Program-made: the position numbers and the translations under genes
Notes under the pieces: generated by a model
What the model was told of the DNA's origin: nothing
Database searches by the model: none
The model's input: the letters and a program-made list of their open reading frames with translations, nothing else
In this document: in pieces, positions 21,201 to 30,218 of the stretch
How the letters are laid out: every line of letters starts with the position of its first letter
Position numbering within the stretch: position 1 is the first letter of the stretch
Assembly: GCA_002427735.1 (NCBI GenBank)
Contig: DIYP01000016.1
Coordinates: forward strand, 620,001-684,000
Reading direction: 5' to 3'
DNA from: Flavobacteriales bacterium UBA6051
GTDB taxonomy: Bacteria > Bacteroidota > Bacteroidia > Flavobacteriales_D > Crocinitomicaceae
DNA: 64,000 nucleotides

Positions 21201-21820
21201 ATCCAAATAATGATCAGGTTACTGTCAGCTTCCGTTATTCTCATAGACAACGGAATTCCAGTAGTGACGACGGTCTTCGCTTCTTTGTGAAGGGCAGTTG
21301 TGATGGTTCTTGGACTCTGCGTAAGGTATTACAGGGAGTATTCTTATCTGATCTTGAGCAAAATGCTCCATGGACACCAACAGACACGAGTCACTGGACA
21401 ACGGTTCATGTTACAAATGTGACATCAACTTTCTTTACTGGTGATTTCCGAATTAAGTTCCGTTTCCAGAGCGGTGATGGTAATAATTTCTATTTGGACA
21501 ACATTAATATTTATTCAGGTAGTCCGTCGAATGATATCATCGCGGCAAGTCTTTTTGAGAACGAAGGAGCGTTTGAATTTTCTGTTTATCCCAACCCGAC
21601 GGATGCCGACCTGAATGTTCATTTTAACCTTCAAAATAATGCTCCCGTCCGCATGTTTGTACATGATGTAACCGGGAAAGTCTCTCAACAATTACTCGTA
21701 AACGGCGTAACTGGTTCGAACCTCGCATTGATTGAGACCGAAGGACTTGATGCAGGGGTTTACTTTATCACATTAGAGATCGACGGTCAGCTACGAACAG
21801 AGCAGTTTATCGTGAAGTAG
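18272..21820 (+). CDS. secreted S8 (subtilisin-like) peptidase with T9SS type A sorting domain
   Basis: A 1,182-residue exported protease. Signal peptide 1-22, a propeptide-like region to about 220, then the S8 catalytic domain with Asp243/244 (MMQDDGY), His273 (HGDHVAG), oxyanion Asn362 (SAGNSG) and Ser442 (GTSMSCPG). The canonical HGTH is HGDH here. A beta-sandwich domain, a fibronectin III-like part (about 720-810), a PKD-like part and a MAM/laminin-like region follow. The last ~75 residues are a type A sorting domain (VYPNPTDADL, GVYFITLE, FIVK). It is probably cell-surface anchored or released, degrading proteins outside the cell. Confidence 0.93.
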   Translation: MLNYIRLLAVLSAVFMSSQALAQQNSILFKSGNYFPPNNVNVLKNEPLYVSEELVGNHYYRLVHFSDLPTNEEKLALQNQGVRLLNYIPHNAFFAEFSVNANVASLASYGIRSVEAIDQRFKLSNALYTENYPHWTLYGTNQIELYGIYFDGISEADAVSRLKESGVEIIKANSANTIHFRASLDQLDAIYNIPSFSYFEALEAPGEPENIDGRTNHRSNMLATDYASGLQYDGTGVTVMMQDDGYIGDHIDYQGRIDQSNCNGCSTNDANDHGDHVAGTIMGAGNLNPRYEGMASGAFLLVYNSSNANYDDVPNLYNNEDLVITSKSYSAGCNGGYDSRARQLDQQIHDYNSLMHVFSAGNSGTSNCGYGAGSNWGNITGGHKSAKNVICVGNLTATDALNTSSSRGPATDGRIKPDICGVGTSVVSTVSDYLYESKTGTSMSCPGVAGVVTQLYHAYKDANGGANPNSALIKAAILNTAEDLGNPGPDFKHGWGRINAIKSHELISQDNYITASISQGDNDIHNLSVPAGVTKLKIMVYWADYEGTANASIALVNDLNMQVTDPGMVAFDPWVLDPSPNATTLDQNAVRAVDNLNNMEQVTIDNPIPGNYSISIDGFAVPQGPQEYFIVYEFERDEVLLTYPVGGEGLEPGTSERIRWDASEGTTPFTLEYSTDNGANWNTISNPAATARFANWSIPNVLTGEALVRITRGAEMDESDEVFSIIRTPDNLGFGWACPDSLNFTWDAVSGATSYEVYMLGNTYMDAMGTTTATNFTLPVPATDDAWFSVRSFGPNGARSERAVAIRKTPGEFGCTWSSPYANITVDCDSISTMSCVQALNQSINTDAGSTYQWYFPNGTPATSTDENPTVCYSTAGFQDASLVVTNSAGSDSVFFQNYVFVQLAQPLPYFEGFENIPSFIGQSTWSTFNADNNNTFLVTSLTSLSGTKCARLSNHGQSSGSVDELISGPIDLSSLDPNNDQVTVSFRYSHRQRNSSSDDGLRFFVKGSCDGSWTLRKVLQGVFLSDLEQNAPWTPTDTSHWTTVHVTNVTSTFFTGDFRIKFRFQSGDGNNFYLDNINIYSGSPSNDIIAASLFENEGAFEFSVYPNPTDADLNVHFNLQNNAPVRMFVHDVTGKVSQQLLVNGVTGSNLALIETEGLDAGVYFITLEIDGQLRTEQFIVK

Positions 21821-21825
21821 TAAGT

Positions 21826-22326
21826 TTACTTCGCCTCAATAAAGGTGACCGGTAATTCTGATTGAGGAATCTTAGCAATACTATATGGCTGCGTCATTAC
21901 TGACGTGGCCATTTCTTCGGGTTGAACTCTTTCGTAGAAAAGATCGATTCTTTCGGCATATCCCACAGCTGTTTTAATGTGCATTTGGTATCCTCCACTT
22001 TCACGCACTTGATCAAAACAAACGATCACCATATCTTGATCAAAGTTTAACGATTGATCGTTGAATTCTTGCGAAACTGGGTTCACACTATCCATTTGCT
22101 TGATGAAAGCTAACCATTCCGTATATGAGCGAATAACTTTATTCATCTGTGGAATACCTTCTTCACCTGCGCCAAACAATGCGCCTTGATGAATTGTTTC
22201 CAATAAAAGTAATTCTGCGGCTGTTTCCTCCACCTCCTCTGTTACTTCCGTTTGATGGACTTCTTCAGAAGATGCACAGCTCACCAAGAGAAGACTCAGT
22301 GTGAAAACTGAAAAAACTAATTTCAT
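21826..22326 (-). CDS. lipoprotein with PrcB-like C-terminal domain
   Basis: A 166-residue lipoprotein. I start at the internal ATG (22326), which gives a clean signal peptide with lipobox LLVSC. The C-terminal half (hydrophobic FDQDMVIVCFD, then ESGGYQMHIK and a final PYSIAKIP) resembles the PrcB C-terminal domain seen in a spirochaete protease complex and in many Bacteroidota lipoproteins. That assignment is by pattern only. It is convergent with the S8 peptidase, 5 bases apart. Confidence 0.7.
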   Translation of the reverse strand: MKLVFSVFTLSLLLVSCASSEEVHQTEVTEEVEETAAELLLLETIHQGALFGAGEEGIPQMNKVIRSYTEWLAFIKQMDSVNPVSQEFNDQSLNFDQDMVIVCFDQVRESGGYQMHIKTAVGYAERIDLFYERVQPEEMATSVMTQPYSIAKIPQSELPVTFIEAK

Positions 22327-22404
22327 TATCCCGTCATTTACTGCTGCGAAGATATCAGATAATTTCACAGTTAAACATCAACGGGAATTACTTCGATGAA
22401 AAGT

Positions 22405-23976
22405 TTAGCGCTTTACGATTCTTGTTTCTGCAGTGAGTCCTTCACCGATAAGTCGTACAATGTATACACCTTCCGCTACTCCTGACAAGTCGCCCTTGAA
22501 TGTATTGCTTGTGTTGTGCTCAACAGATTCTTCAAACACCTTTGTCCCAACACAATTATACACGCTTATCTCGAAGCTACTGAGATTAGTTGGTAACAAG
22601 ATGTTGAATGTTCCTTCAGATGGGTTCGGATAAACCTTCAAATTGACTTTATCCAGTTTTGGCAGTCCCATGAAACCAGATGTAAAGATTTCATTGTTAT
22701 CAATCAAGAAGTCGAGGTCATTCATATCTACACTCGAACCACTCACCGTAAAAGTGTATGTTGATACCTGCTCGTAGCCTGGGATATCAATCATAATCTC
22801 ATAATTACCATCTGGAATATTCGCAAAGGAATAAGCTCCATTGGCGTCCGTTACTGTTTGCAGATAAGCATTGTTGTCTGTATCTCGTAAGAATACTTCC
22901 ACTCCTTCAGCAAAAACAATATTCGCTTTGTTGAATCCATTTGGACCATAGCCCAACGTTCCGTTTACTGTGATACCCAAAAGATTCGCGATAAGACTTG
23001 GGAATGGTGTTATATCATATTGACCCGGCACCCCAGGAACAGGTGTCACTGACGTGGCGTTTTGCCAAAGAATATTGTTCGGATAATACGTTGCAACAAC
23101 ATCTGACATTCCTAAAGGAACAGAACGAATTAAGTATGTTGCTTCGGCCAAGTCGGTTACAACATAAGAGTTTCCAACCACAGGCGTTGATGCCACCAAT
23201 GAATATGTACTTGGGTTAATTCCCGTGTTTTCCTGGTATAGTTCCACAACTCCGTTGTACGTTCCACTGTAATTGATCATTCCGGAAACCTCCGTGGCGT
23301 CGGTAACCGCAATTGCATTCATATCATCAAAATATCCATCGAATGAATTCCCACAATGCGCATTGAAATAACTACCAACTGTAGCTCCAGATTGACTGAT
23401 ATCAAATGATGCACGAATCGCATTGTCATTTAGCACTGTTACTGAACCTGGGATTGGTTGTAAAATCGTTGAAGTTCCCTGAGACAAATAAATTGTGTTA
23501 TCCGTCGCTTGTGAGAAATTCGTGTTGTCTGTTGTGATCGTAACCGGTAAAGACTGTTGTGTCCCAGATGTCAGTTCGGGAGACGTGTTCAAAAGTGTAG
23601 CAGGGTTACTATTTGGCAACACGGTAAAACCATTCGGCATATCGACCATTCCAACATTTTGGTCAAATACACGAACTGTGTAATTCCCAATCGGCGCTTG
23701 GTTTGAAACGCGAATGTTCAAATCAACTGACTCAGGCGCTACCGCACCCACGGAAAGAACTTGAAGCGTATTTGTGCCTTGTGATATTTCAACAACGGTA
23801 GATGTTGCGTTCGAAAAACTCGTTCCTGAACCTGAAATGGTAATAGGTAAAGTGACCGTTCCCTGCTCACCCGAAGAAGGTGAAACAGAAGTAATTATTT
23901 GTCCAAATGATACTGACGCGATCAGACAAGTAATGAGTGCTACTAGTGGTTTCATAAGTACTTTTTTTGCTTTCAT
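22405..23976 (-). CDS. T9SS type A sorting domain protein with carboxypeptidase-regulatory-like repeat
   Basis: A secreted cargo protein of about 523 residues. The signal peptide ends near SVSFGQ. Two IPT/TIG-like repeats (about 25-120 and 125-225) are followed by beta-sandwich domains, including a SdrD_B/carboxypeptidase-regulatory-like one (about 360-435; DTDNNAYLQTVTDANGAYSFANI). The C-terminus is a type A sorting domain (VYPNPSEGTFNI, GVYIVRL, RIVKR). Three in-frame ATGs are possible. I chose the second, which keeps a Lys-rich n-region. A weak box TAAATTG lies 15 bases upstream. Confidence 0.87.
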   Translation of the reverse strand: MKAKKVLMKPLVALITCLIASVSFGQIITSVSPSSGEQGTVTLPITISGSGTSFSNATSTVVEISQGTNTLQVLSVGAVAPESVDLNIRVSNQAPIGNYTVRVFDQNVGMVDMPNGFTVLPNSNPATLLNTSPELTSGTQQSLPVTITTDNTNFSQATDNTIYLSQGTSTILQPIPGSVTVLNDNAIRASFDISQSGATVGSYFNAHCGNSFDGYFDDMNAIAVTDATEVSGMINYSGTYNGVVELYQENTGINPSTYSLVASTPVVGNSYVVTDLAEATYLIRSVPLGMSDVVATYYPNNILWQNATSVTPVPGVPGQYDITPFPSLIANLLGITVNGTLGYGPNGFNKANIVFAEGVEVFLRDTDNNAYLQTVTDANGAYSFANIPDGNYEIMIDIPGYEQVSTYTFTVSGSSVDMNDLDFLIDNNEIFTSGFMGLPKLDKVNLKVYPNPSEGTFNILLPTNLSSFEISVYNCVGTKVFEESVEHNTSNTFKGDLSGVAEGVYIVRLIGEGLTAETRIVKR

Positions 23977-24075
23977 GGAGTTAAGCTTCTGCAATTTAAA
24001 CTAAAATGCCGGACGCTCCAACTTTTTGCATTCCTAACCCCATTAACGCCTCTCGTTTAGAAAGGGTTGCACCGG

Positions 24076-26001
24076 CTACAAGTTTTTTACATTTTTTTCA
24101 TAATAGATGCGCATTTCATCTTCATAACTCGCCCAGGAATTACGTGAATTAACAGAAATTTGATACATCAGTTCCGGATTATTATAATTCTCAATCATGA
24201 AGTTTTCAAATCCGGGTTCATCATATAACTCAATGAGCCATTTAAACTTGTCTTGAGCAATTGTCGTAATAAACAAACGATAGTTTTCAGGCTCCTGATC
24301 AATAGGCACTTTCAATATTGTGTTCAACGCTCCATCTATGTCATTTCGGTTGAAGTGAAGTGAGGCATAATTCATCAACGTTTCAACAAATCGGGGGTTT
24401 ATTTCTAACACTTTTTCGTATTGCTCTTCCGCGTAATCTATCTCGCCGAGGGAATAAAAACAGCTTCCCAAATTGTTAAGTGCGTGCACATGATACGGGT
24501 TGTATTGCAATGCTTTTTCATAGTTCGGCAAGGCGTCGTTAAAGTTTCCTTGCTCATAGGACTCGTTTCCAACATTCCAATAGAGCGGCGTGGACGTAGG
24601 ATCAATCGTGTAAAACGTTTTGTCTATTTGTGCAAAAGCATCACGATCAATCCCTGACTTATAATCGAAGTAAAGCCGTTCGTTTTTGAACCAAATTGAA
24701 GCCATAATTGTGACCAGGGAAACAAGCGCAAAGACACCTGACAGTTCTAATTTTCTATATTTTTCTTCTCCTGAATGTTCGCGAAATCCCGGAGAAGAAA
24801 ATAAAAAAAGTAAAAGCAGAAGCTCGACCTTCTCCAGTGGGAATGAAAAATTAGCGATGACCACGAACCCTAAAATTCCGAACAAGGAAACGACCTTAAT
24901 GTTCCGTTCAGCATCTGAGCGTAATAGTTGTATTGAAATAACAACGAAGAAAGCAAGGAGGAGTACAACACCAAGTAAACCATTTTCAACAGCAACTTGC
25001 AAAAAATCATTGTGTGCACGCTGATAAAACACTTGCCCCTGATCAGCCTTGGTATGAATAAGATCTGTTCTTAAGATTTCTATCTTCCAGTCGCCTGAAC
25101 CTTTTCCGATGAAGAAATCTTCCTTCCAAAGATCAACAGAGTTTTTCCAAATCCGTACACGTTCGTTTCCGCTACCATAACTGGTTGCCAACAAATCATT
25201 GACAACCGGCAGTTTTTTCCCAATTGGACTGAATATAATCGCTCCGCCGGCAATGAACCCAACCAACCCTATCAAATAAAGGTTTCGTCTAAACCTCTTG
25301 CTTTGTTTCACTGCAAAAAGAACGATAGCCCCAAGTGGATAAATCCCGAATAAAACAATAAATACCGTTCGATTCATGAGCAATACCGCCGTGATGTAGA
25401 TCAGCACAATAGTCGTGACAAACAAGTGTTTTTTCCAACGGTGTTGAGCATACATTCTGGCCATCACTAAAACGGGAATCAACAAAGCCAGTAGCTGCAC
25501 GAATTGGTTTCTATGTCCGAATGTAAACCTGAAGTCATAAGTAGACTGATGCGTATACTCTCCGCCTAAGTAAAGCCCTAAAATTTGGAGTAACGTATAC
25601 AATAGGAGTGGTAAAATCAAGAACATGGCAATGGTTCCAATAACTGACCATAATTCACGGATATCACGACTCTGCTTTTTTAAGAGCAATGCGATGATCG
25701 GAGCAAGTATTAAAGGGGTCGAACGAATAAGTGAATCCCAGAAGTTATACGACCAGTTACACTGAATTAAATACTGTATGACAAAAAGCGCCCAGAGGGT
25801 TAGACCCAAGGACCATGAAAGTCTTTTTTTACTTCCAAAAAAGGCCAGGCCCAGACCAAAAATCCCCAGGAAAATCCATTTAGGTGTTGTCGAATAATTT
25901 TGGATATATGGATAGTACAAAAAGAAGAGACCCAGCAACAGAAGCACACCGAATAAGTGCATGTGATTTTTTGCTTCTCCAGCCGTCTTTTTCGTGTTCA
26001 T
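24076..26001 (-). CDS. O-antigen ligase/polymerase-like membrane protein with TPR repeats
   Basis: A 641-residue inner membrane protein with about 12 hydrophobic segments in the first 450 residues. The Wzy_C-type periplasmic loop region shows the family's RVRIWKNSVDLWKE and RAHNDFLQVAVENGLLG motifs (about 280-340). The C-terminal part has at least three TPRs (about 470-575; LYWNVGNESYEQGNFNDALP, ALNNLGSCFYSLGEIDYAEE). It most likely polymerises or transfers surface polysaccharide; the acceptor is unknown. A strong promoter box lies 7 bases before the ATG. Confidence 0.88.
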   Translation of the reverse strand: MNTKKTAGEAKNHMHLFGVLLLLGLFFLYYPYIQNYSTTPKWIFLGIFGLGLAFFGSKKRLSWSLGLTLWALFVIQYLIQCNWSYNFWDSLIRSTPLILAPIIALLLKKQSRDIRELWSVIGTIAMFLILPLLLYTLLQILGLYLGGEYTHQSTYDFRFTFGHRNQFVQLLALLIPVLVMARMYAQHRWKKHLFVTTIVLIYITAVLLMNRTVFIVLFGIYPLGAIVLFAVKQSKRFRRNLYLIGLVGFIAGGAIIFSPIGKKLPVVNDLLATSYGSGNERVRIWKNSVDLWKEDFFIGKGSGDWKIEILRTDLIHTKADQGQVFYQRAHNDFLQVAVENGLLGVVLLLAFFVVISIQLLRSDAERNIKVVSLFGILGFVVIANFSFPLEKVELLLLLFLFSSPGFREHSGEEKYRKLELSGVFALVSLVTIMASIWFKNERLYFDYKSGIDRDAFAQIDKTFYTIDPTSTPLYWNVGNESYEQGNFNDALPNYEKALQYNPYHVHALNNLGSCFYSLGEIDYAEEQYEKVLEINPRFVETLMNYASLHFNRNDIDGALNTILKVPIDQEPENYRLFITTIAQDKFKWLIELYDEPGFENFMIENYNNPELMYQISVNSRNSWASYEDEMRIYYEKNVKNL

Positions 26002-26008
26002 GTTAATC

Positions 26009-26016
26009 CAAATATA
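26009..26016 (-). promoter_or_regulatory. -7 promoter box close to the O-antigen-ligase-like start codon
   Basis: TATATTTG on the minus strand is a perfect TAnnTTTG. Seven bases separate it from the ATG at 26001, so the predicted transcript starts at or next to the start codon. Confidence 0.5.
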
Positions 26017-26155
26017 AACGAATATTCTACACTTAGTCTTTTCTGGGGCATGGTCAAAGATTGGAGTTATTCAACTTGCGTTGTGCATAAAAATCCCTCT
26101 GTTGCAAGGAATGAAGGGGGCTTCTCATCATCTTTGTTTCATAAAAACGTTTGAT

Positions 26156-27118
26156 ATGCGATTATTTGGAGGACTTCTTTTATTCACCGTTTTTTTGGCC
26201 AGCTGTGTTCCTGCCAAACGCTACAATGAACTACTTGAAAAAGAAAAGCAATGCAGCGAAGACCTTGCTTCTTTTAAGTCAAAGGCGTTAGATGCAGAAG
26301 CGAATGCTAAAACTCTCGGCACTCGAGCGGAAGTTCTTGGAAAGGAAGTTAGTGCTTTAAAAGCTGATACCGCTGATCTTGGAAACAAATACCGCACCTT
26401 ACTTGCTAAATATGATAAGATCGCACAAATCAACGAAACATTGGAAAACAACTACGCCAAATTGCGTCTCACTGGAGCAAAAGACGTAGCCACGTTACAG
26501 GGTGAATTAGAGGCAAAAAAGGTTGAATTGCAAAAGCGCGAGGATGAACTATTGAAGGCTGAGCGTGAATTACGTGCAAAGGAAGAGTTATTGGCAGATC
26601 GAGAGCAACGCGTGCATGATTTGGAGAAATTAATTCGAGACAAAGACGAGGCAACACAATTGTTGAAAGACAAAGTCGCAAAAGCCTTGAACTCCTTCAC
26701 TGATAAAGGATTGAAGGTAGAAGAGCGAAACGGAAAGATCTATGTTAGCCTTGAAGCACGTTTACTTTTTGCATCAGGGAGCATTGAAGTAGAGGCTGAA
26801 GGAAAACAAGCACTCGTTGATTTGGCCAAGGTACTGGAATCTGAGAAAGATTTAGAGATTATTGTGGAGGGGCATACCGACACTGATAAAATGGCCGGAA
26901 CAAAGCACCCTAAAAATAACTGGGAACTATCCGTGCTTCGCTCGACTTCTGTTATTTCGATTATGATGGAAAACTCCACCATCGATCCCAAGCAATTGAT
27001 GGCGGCTGGAAGGTCAGAATATATTCCTGTCGATCCGAATGACAAAGCCAAGAATCGTCGTATTGAAATCATTATTTCGCCGAACTTGAACGAGCTATAC
27101 GAGATTATTTCGAACTAA
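26156..27118 (+). CDS. OmpA-family peptidoglycan-binding lipoprotein
   Basis: A 320-residue lipoprotein. The start at 26156 gives a signal peptide with lipobox VFLASC. A long coiled coil (about 20-195, heptads rich in Lys, Glu and Leu) leads to a C-terminal OmpA domain (about 205-315) with the expected LLFASGS, VEGHTDTDKM and NRRIEIII motifs. It should anchor the outer membrane to peptidoglycan, with the coiled coil spanning the periplasm. Single gene, followed 64 bases later by uvrC. Confidence 0.9.
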   Translation: MRLFGGLLLFTVFLASCVPAKRYNELLEKEKQCSEDLASFKSKALDAEANAKTLGTRAEVLGKEVSALKADTADLGNKYRTLLAKYDKIAQINETLENNYAKLRLTGAKDVATLQGELEAKKVELQKREDELLKAERELRAKEELLADREQRVHDLEKLIRDKDEATQLLKDKVAKALNSFTDKGLKVEERNGKIYVSLEARLLFASGSIEVEAEGKQALVDLAKVLESEKDLEIIVEGHTDTDKMAGTKHPKNNWELSVLRSTSVISIMMENSTIDPKQLMAAGRSEYIPVDPNDKAKNRRIEIIISPNLNELYEIISN

Positions 27119-27170
27119 AATCAAATAGTCTTTCAAAATATTTAAACAAGCCGGTAACCGCTTAAATCCT

Positions 27171-27178
27171 TAACTTTG
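27171..27178 (+). promoter_or_regulatory. -7 promoter box 4 bases before uvrC
   Basis: TAACTTTG matches TAnnTTTG exactly and ends 4 bases before the uvrC ATG (27183). No clear -33 TTG is present at 17-23 bases. Predicts a leaderless uvrC mRNA. Confidence 0.5.
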
Positions 27179-27182
27179 AGTG

Positions 27183-28979
27183 ATGCCATCTAAGCCGGAA
27201 ATTCAACTCAAGCTTAAAGTTCTTCCCGATAAACCCGGGATCTATCAGTTCTATAATAAGAACGGTACAATTCTGTATGTTGGAAAGGCTAAAAGCCTGA
27301 AAAAACGGGTTTCTTCGTACTTCAACAAAAATCAGGAGAACGGCAAGACCCGCATTTTGGTGAAACAGATCGCCGACATCAAATACATTGTCGTTGATAC
27401 GGAGTTGGATGCGCTTTTATTGGAAAACAACCTCATCAAAAAGTACCAGCCGAAGTACAATATCCAGCTAAAAGATGATAAAACCTACCCATGGATTTGT
27501 ATCAAAAACGAACCGTTTCCCCGGGTTTTTACAACGCGAAGACTCATCAAAGACGGTTCCAAATATTATGGTCCTTATCCAAGCGTAAAAGTAGTTAACA
27601 CACTGATTTCACTGATTCGCGAAATTTATCCTTTGCGTACTTGTAACCTCGACTTATCTCCTAAAAAGATTGAAGCTGGAAAACATAAGGTTTGTTTAGA
27701 ATATCACCTTGGTAATTGCAAGGGCGGTTGCGAAGGGCATGAATCAGAAGAGACTTATAATCAATACATCAAGGATATTGAGCACATCGTAAAGGGGAAC
27801 CTTGGCGCAGTGGTCAAATCACTGAAAGGACAGATGCAGGTTTTTGCAGAAAATCTGCAATTTGAAGAGGCGCAGAACATCAAAGCGAAAGCTGAAATTA
27901 TTGAACGCTATAAAGCCAAGTCCACTGTTGTTTCACCAACTATTCACGAAGTTGATGTGATTACCGTAGTGCAGGACCCGAAGACAGCCTACGTAAATTA
28001 CCTCATGATCAATAATGGGGCGATCGTACATGGGTTAACTGTTGAGGTTTCAAAAAAGCTGGACGAGACAGAGGAGGACATCATTGGATATGTGCTGCCA
28101 GAGATGCGTGAACGTTTTAACAGTCGCTCAAAGGAAGTGCTCGTTGAAAGAGAATTAGGGTTTGGAACAGATAGCTTTTCCTATTTCATGCCACATAGAG
28201 GTGACAAAAAAGCATTGGTGGAGTTGTCTAAGCGCAATGCCAAGTTTTTCCGCATGGAGAAATTGAAGCATGAGAAAATTGTCAACCCAGAGCGGCATAC
28301 CGAACGCATTTTGGAACAAATCAAAAAAGATTTCAGACTCACAGAGCTTCCTGTTCACATAGAGTGTTTTGACAACTCCAACTTTCAAGGAACAAATGCT
28401 GTTTCTGCCTGTGTTGTTTTTAGGAATGCAAAGCCTAGTAAGAAGGACTATCGCCATTTTAATATCAAGACTGTTGAAGGTCCTGACGATTTTGCATCAA
28501 TGGAAGAGGCTGTTTATCGTCGCTACCGTCGATTAAAAGAAGAAGGGCAGTCGTTACCTCAACTGATTGTTATCGACGGTGGAAAAGGACAGCTAAGCTC
28601 AGCGCTTAAAGCACTGGATGATCTGGAGCTTCGAAACAAGATTGCCATTGTTGGAATTGCTAAAAAACTCGAGGAAATCTTTTTCCCAGGTGACAGCCTG
28701 CCAATTTATATAGACAAAAGATCCGAAAGCTTGAAGGTGATTCAACACTTACGGAATGAGGCCCATCGCTTTGGAATTACGCATCATCGCAACAAACGAA
28801 GTAAGGGTGCTTTAACTTCTGAACTCACGCAGATAAAAGGAATTGGAGAAAAAACCTATGAAGAATTGATCAAACGCTTTAAATCTATTCAAGGGGTTCG
28901 TAAGGCATCGGAAAAAGAGTTGATTGACACCATTGGTAAAGCGAAAGCGCAAATTGTACTTGATTACTTCCGGGGTTAG
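27183..28979 (+). CDS. uvrC: excinuclease ABC subunit C
   Basis: UvrC makes both incisions in nucleotide excision repair with UvrA and UvrB. The 598-residue length is normal. The GIY-YIG domain is at about 12-95 (GIYQFYNKNGTILYVGKAKSLKKRV), the UVR/UvrB-binding motif at about 205-240 (FAENLQFEEAQ), the RNase H-like second nuclease at about 385-540 (CFDNSNFQGT, VIDGGKGQL) and tandem helix-hairpin-helix motifs at the end. GTG-ATG precede the frame; I use the ATG. The C-terminus has the usual region after KGIG. Confidence 0.96.
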   Translation: MPSKPEIQLKLKVLPDKPGIYQFYNKNGTILYVGKAKSLKKRVSSYFNKNQENGKTRILVKQIADIKYIVVDTELDALLLENNLIKKYQPKYNIQLKDDKTYPWICIKNEPFPRVFTTRRLIKDGSKYYGPYPSVKVVNTLISLIREIYPLRTCNLDLSPKKIEAGKHKVCLEYHLGNCKGGCEGHESEETYNQYIKDIEHIVKGNLGAVVKSLKGQMQVFAENLQFEEAQNIKAKAEIIERYKAKSTVVSPTIHEVDVITVVQDPKTAYVNYLMINNGAIVHGLTVEVSKKLDETEEDIIGYVLPEMRERFNSRSKEVLVERELGFGTDSFSYFMPHRGDKKALVELSKRNAKFFRMEKLKHEKIVNPERHTERILEQIKKDFRLTELPVHIECFDNSNFQGTNAVSACVVFRNAKPSKKDYRHFNIKTVEGPDDFASMEEAVYRRYRRLKEEGQSLPQLIVIDGGKGQLSSALKALDDLELRNKIAIVGIAKKLEEIFFPGDSLPIYIDKRSESLKVIQHLRNEAHRFGITHHRNKRSKGALTSELTQIKGIGEKTYEELIKRFKSIQGVRKASEKELIDTIGKAKAQIVLDYFRG

Positions 28980-29054
28980 AAATCCTAGGAGCAAGAAAAT
29001 CTCTGTTTGATCAACTGCGCTGTATTCGCTAGGTTTAGAGCTAAACGACGTTTT

Positions 29055-30218
29055 ATGCACCGACTATTTATTCTACTCCTTCCTTTTTTTTCATTTTCGC
29101 AACTTCCGGAAAGTGACATCGGTTCCACAAAGCATACAATTGAATCATTGTTTCTCGGGTATGACCATGATATATGGATTAGTTTACCTGATGACTATGA
29201 TACGCTTCAGTCGTATCCTGTGCTCTATGTATTGGATGCCGAATGGCGTTTTGATATCACACGTGCACTGGCCCGTGAGTTAGCAATTAACGATGAGTGT
29301 CCACATCATATTATTGTTGGAATTCCTCAAATTGATTGGCAACATCGTTTCAAGAACCTCACCTTTACCCCCTCGATGTACAACCATGAAAATGAGTACG
29401 ACTCAACTTCGGTTTTTAACAAAGAAAACACCTCTGGGGGTGAACAATACCTGAAGTTTCTGGAAGGCGAAGTGGCTGCATACATAAACTATACGTACAA
29501 CACCAATGGTTTCGACATGCTTATTGGTCACTCACTTGGCGGCTATTACTGTGCCTATTTATTGGACAAATCCACAAAGTTTGAAGCATATCAAATCCTT
29601 GATCCCAGTATTTGGTACAACAGATCTGATGTTCTTCATCACCTGCGAAAGGAGCTTACGGAAAGTAATAGAGCGAATGTATTTGTGAGCTATGCACAAG
29701 GCGGAGAGGAGCGAGACACCTACTTCCTTACCGCAGTAGACTCACTCTGTACTTTGTTGAAAGAGAAAGGGAACATTAATTATTCAAGCAAGTTTTACCC
29801 AGATGAATATCATAATTCGATGTACATGTATGGCGTAATCGAAGGACTTAAGTTCATCTACGATGGTTATAGTTTCGGTTTTATTCACCCTGATGACAAT
29901 GTTGTAGCAGATGACTACACACAACACTTCAACCGTTTTTCGGAAAAAGTAAATTTTACCTTTTTGCCTAATAAAGATGGATACCGCTGGATTGGTTATG
30001 CGAACTACACGCAACAGCGCTGGCATGAAGCACTTCAAGCCTACCATCTATTAGGAGATGCTTATGATATGGACGCTTTTTTACTCACTGAAATTGGCGA
30101 TTGTTACCATGGACTGAAAAGAGATAAAAAAGCCCTGTACTATTACGAAAGAGTCCTGGAAATGGAGCCTGAAAATGCGCAAGTACTGGCAAAGGTGAAA
30201 TTATTGGAAAACAAATGA
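29055..30218 (+). CDS. esterase D-like alpha/beta hydrolase with C-terminal TPR
   Basis: A 387-residue secreted hydrolase. Starting at 29055 gives a signal peptide ending near FSFSQ. The esterase D fold is shown by YPVLYVLDAEW, HHIIVGIPQ and the nucleophile elbow GHSLGG (about residue 160). A late His in DEYHNSM is a candidate catalytic base. The end carries a TPR-like pair (about 325-385). Substrate unknown: the family includes siderophore and feruloyl esterases. Its 3' end overlaps that of the convergent glycosyltransferase by 18 bases. Confidence 0.85.
   Translation: MHRLFILLLPFFSFSQLPESDIGSTKHTIESLFLGYDHDIWISLPDDYDTLQSYPVLYVLDAEWRFDITRALARELAINDECPHHIIVGIPQIDWQHRFKNLTFTPSMYNHENEYDSTSVFNKENTSGGEQYLKFLEGEVAAYINYTYNTNGFDMLIGHSLGGYYCAYLLDKSTKFEAYQILDPSIWYNRSDVLHHLRKELTESNRANVFVSYAQGGEERDTYFLTAVDSLCTLLKEKGNINYSSKFYPDEYHNSMYMYGVIEGLKFIYDGYSFGFIHPDDNVVADDYTQHFNRFSEKVNFTFLPNKDGYRWIGYANYTQQRWHEALQAYHLLGDAYDMDAFLLTEIGDCYHGLKRDKKALYYYERVLEMEPENAQVLAKVKLLENK

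Noticed and set aside
26221..26451. Minus-strand frames inside the OmpA lipoprotein gene
   Set aside because: Shadows of the Lys/Glu-rich coiled coil, giving Ser/Phe-rich low-complexity products.
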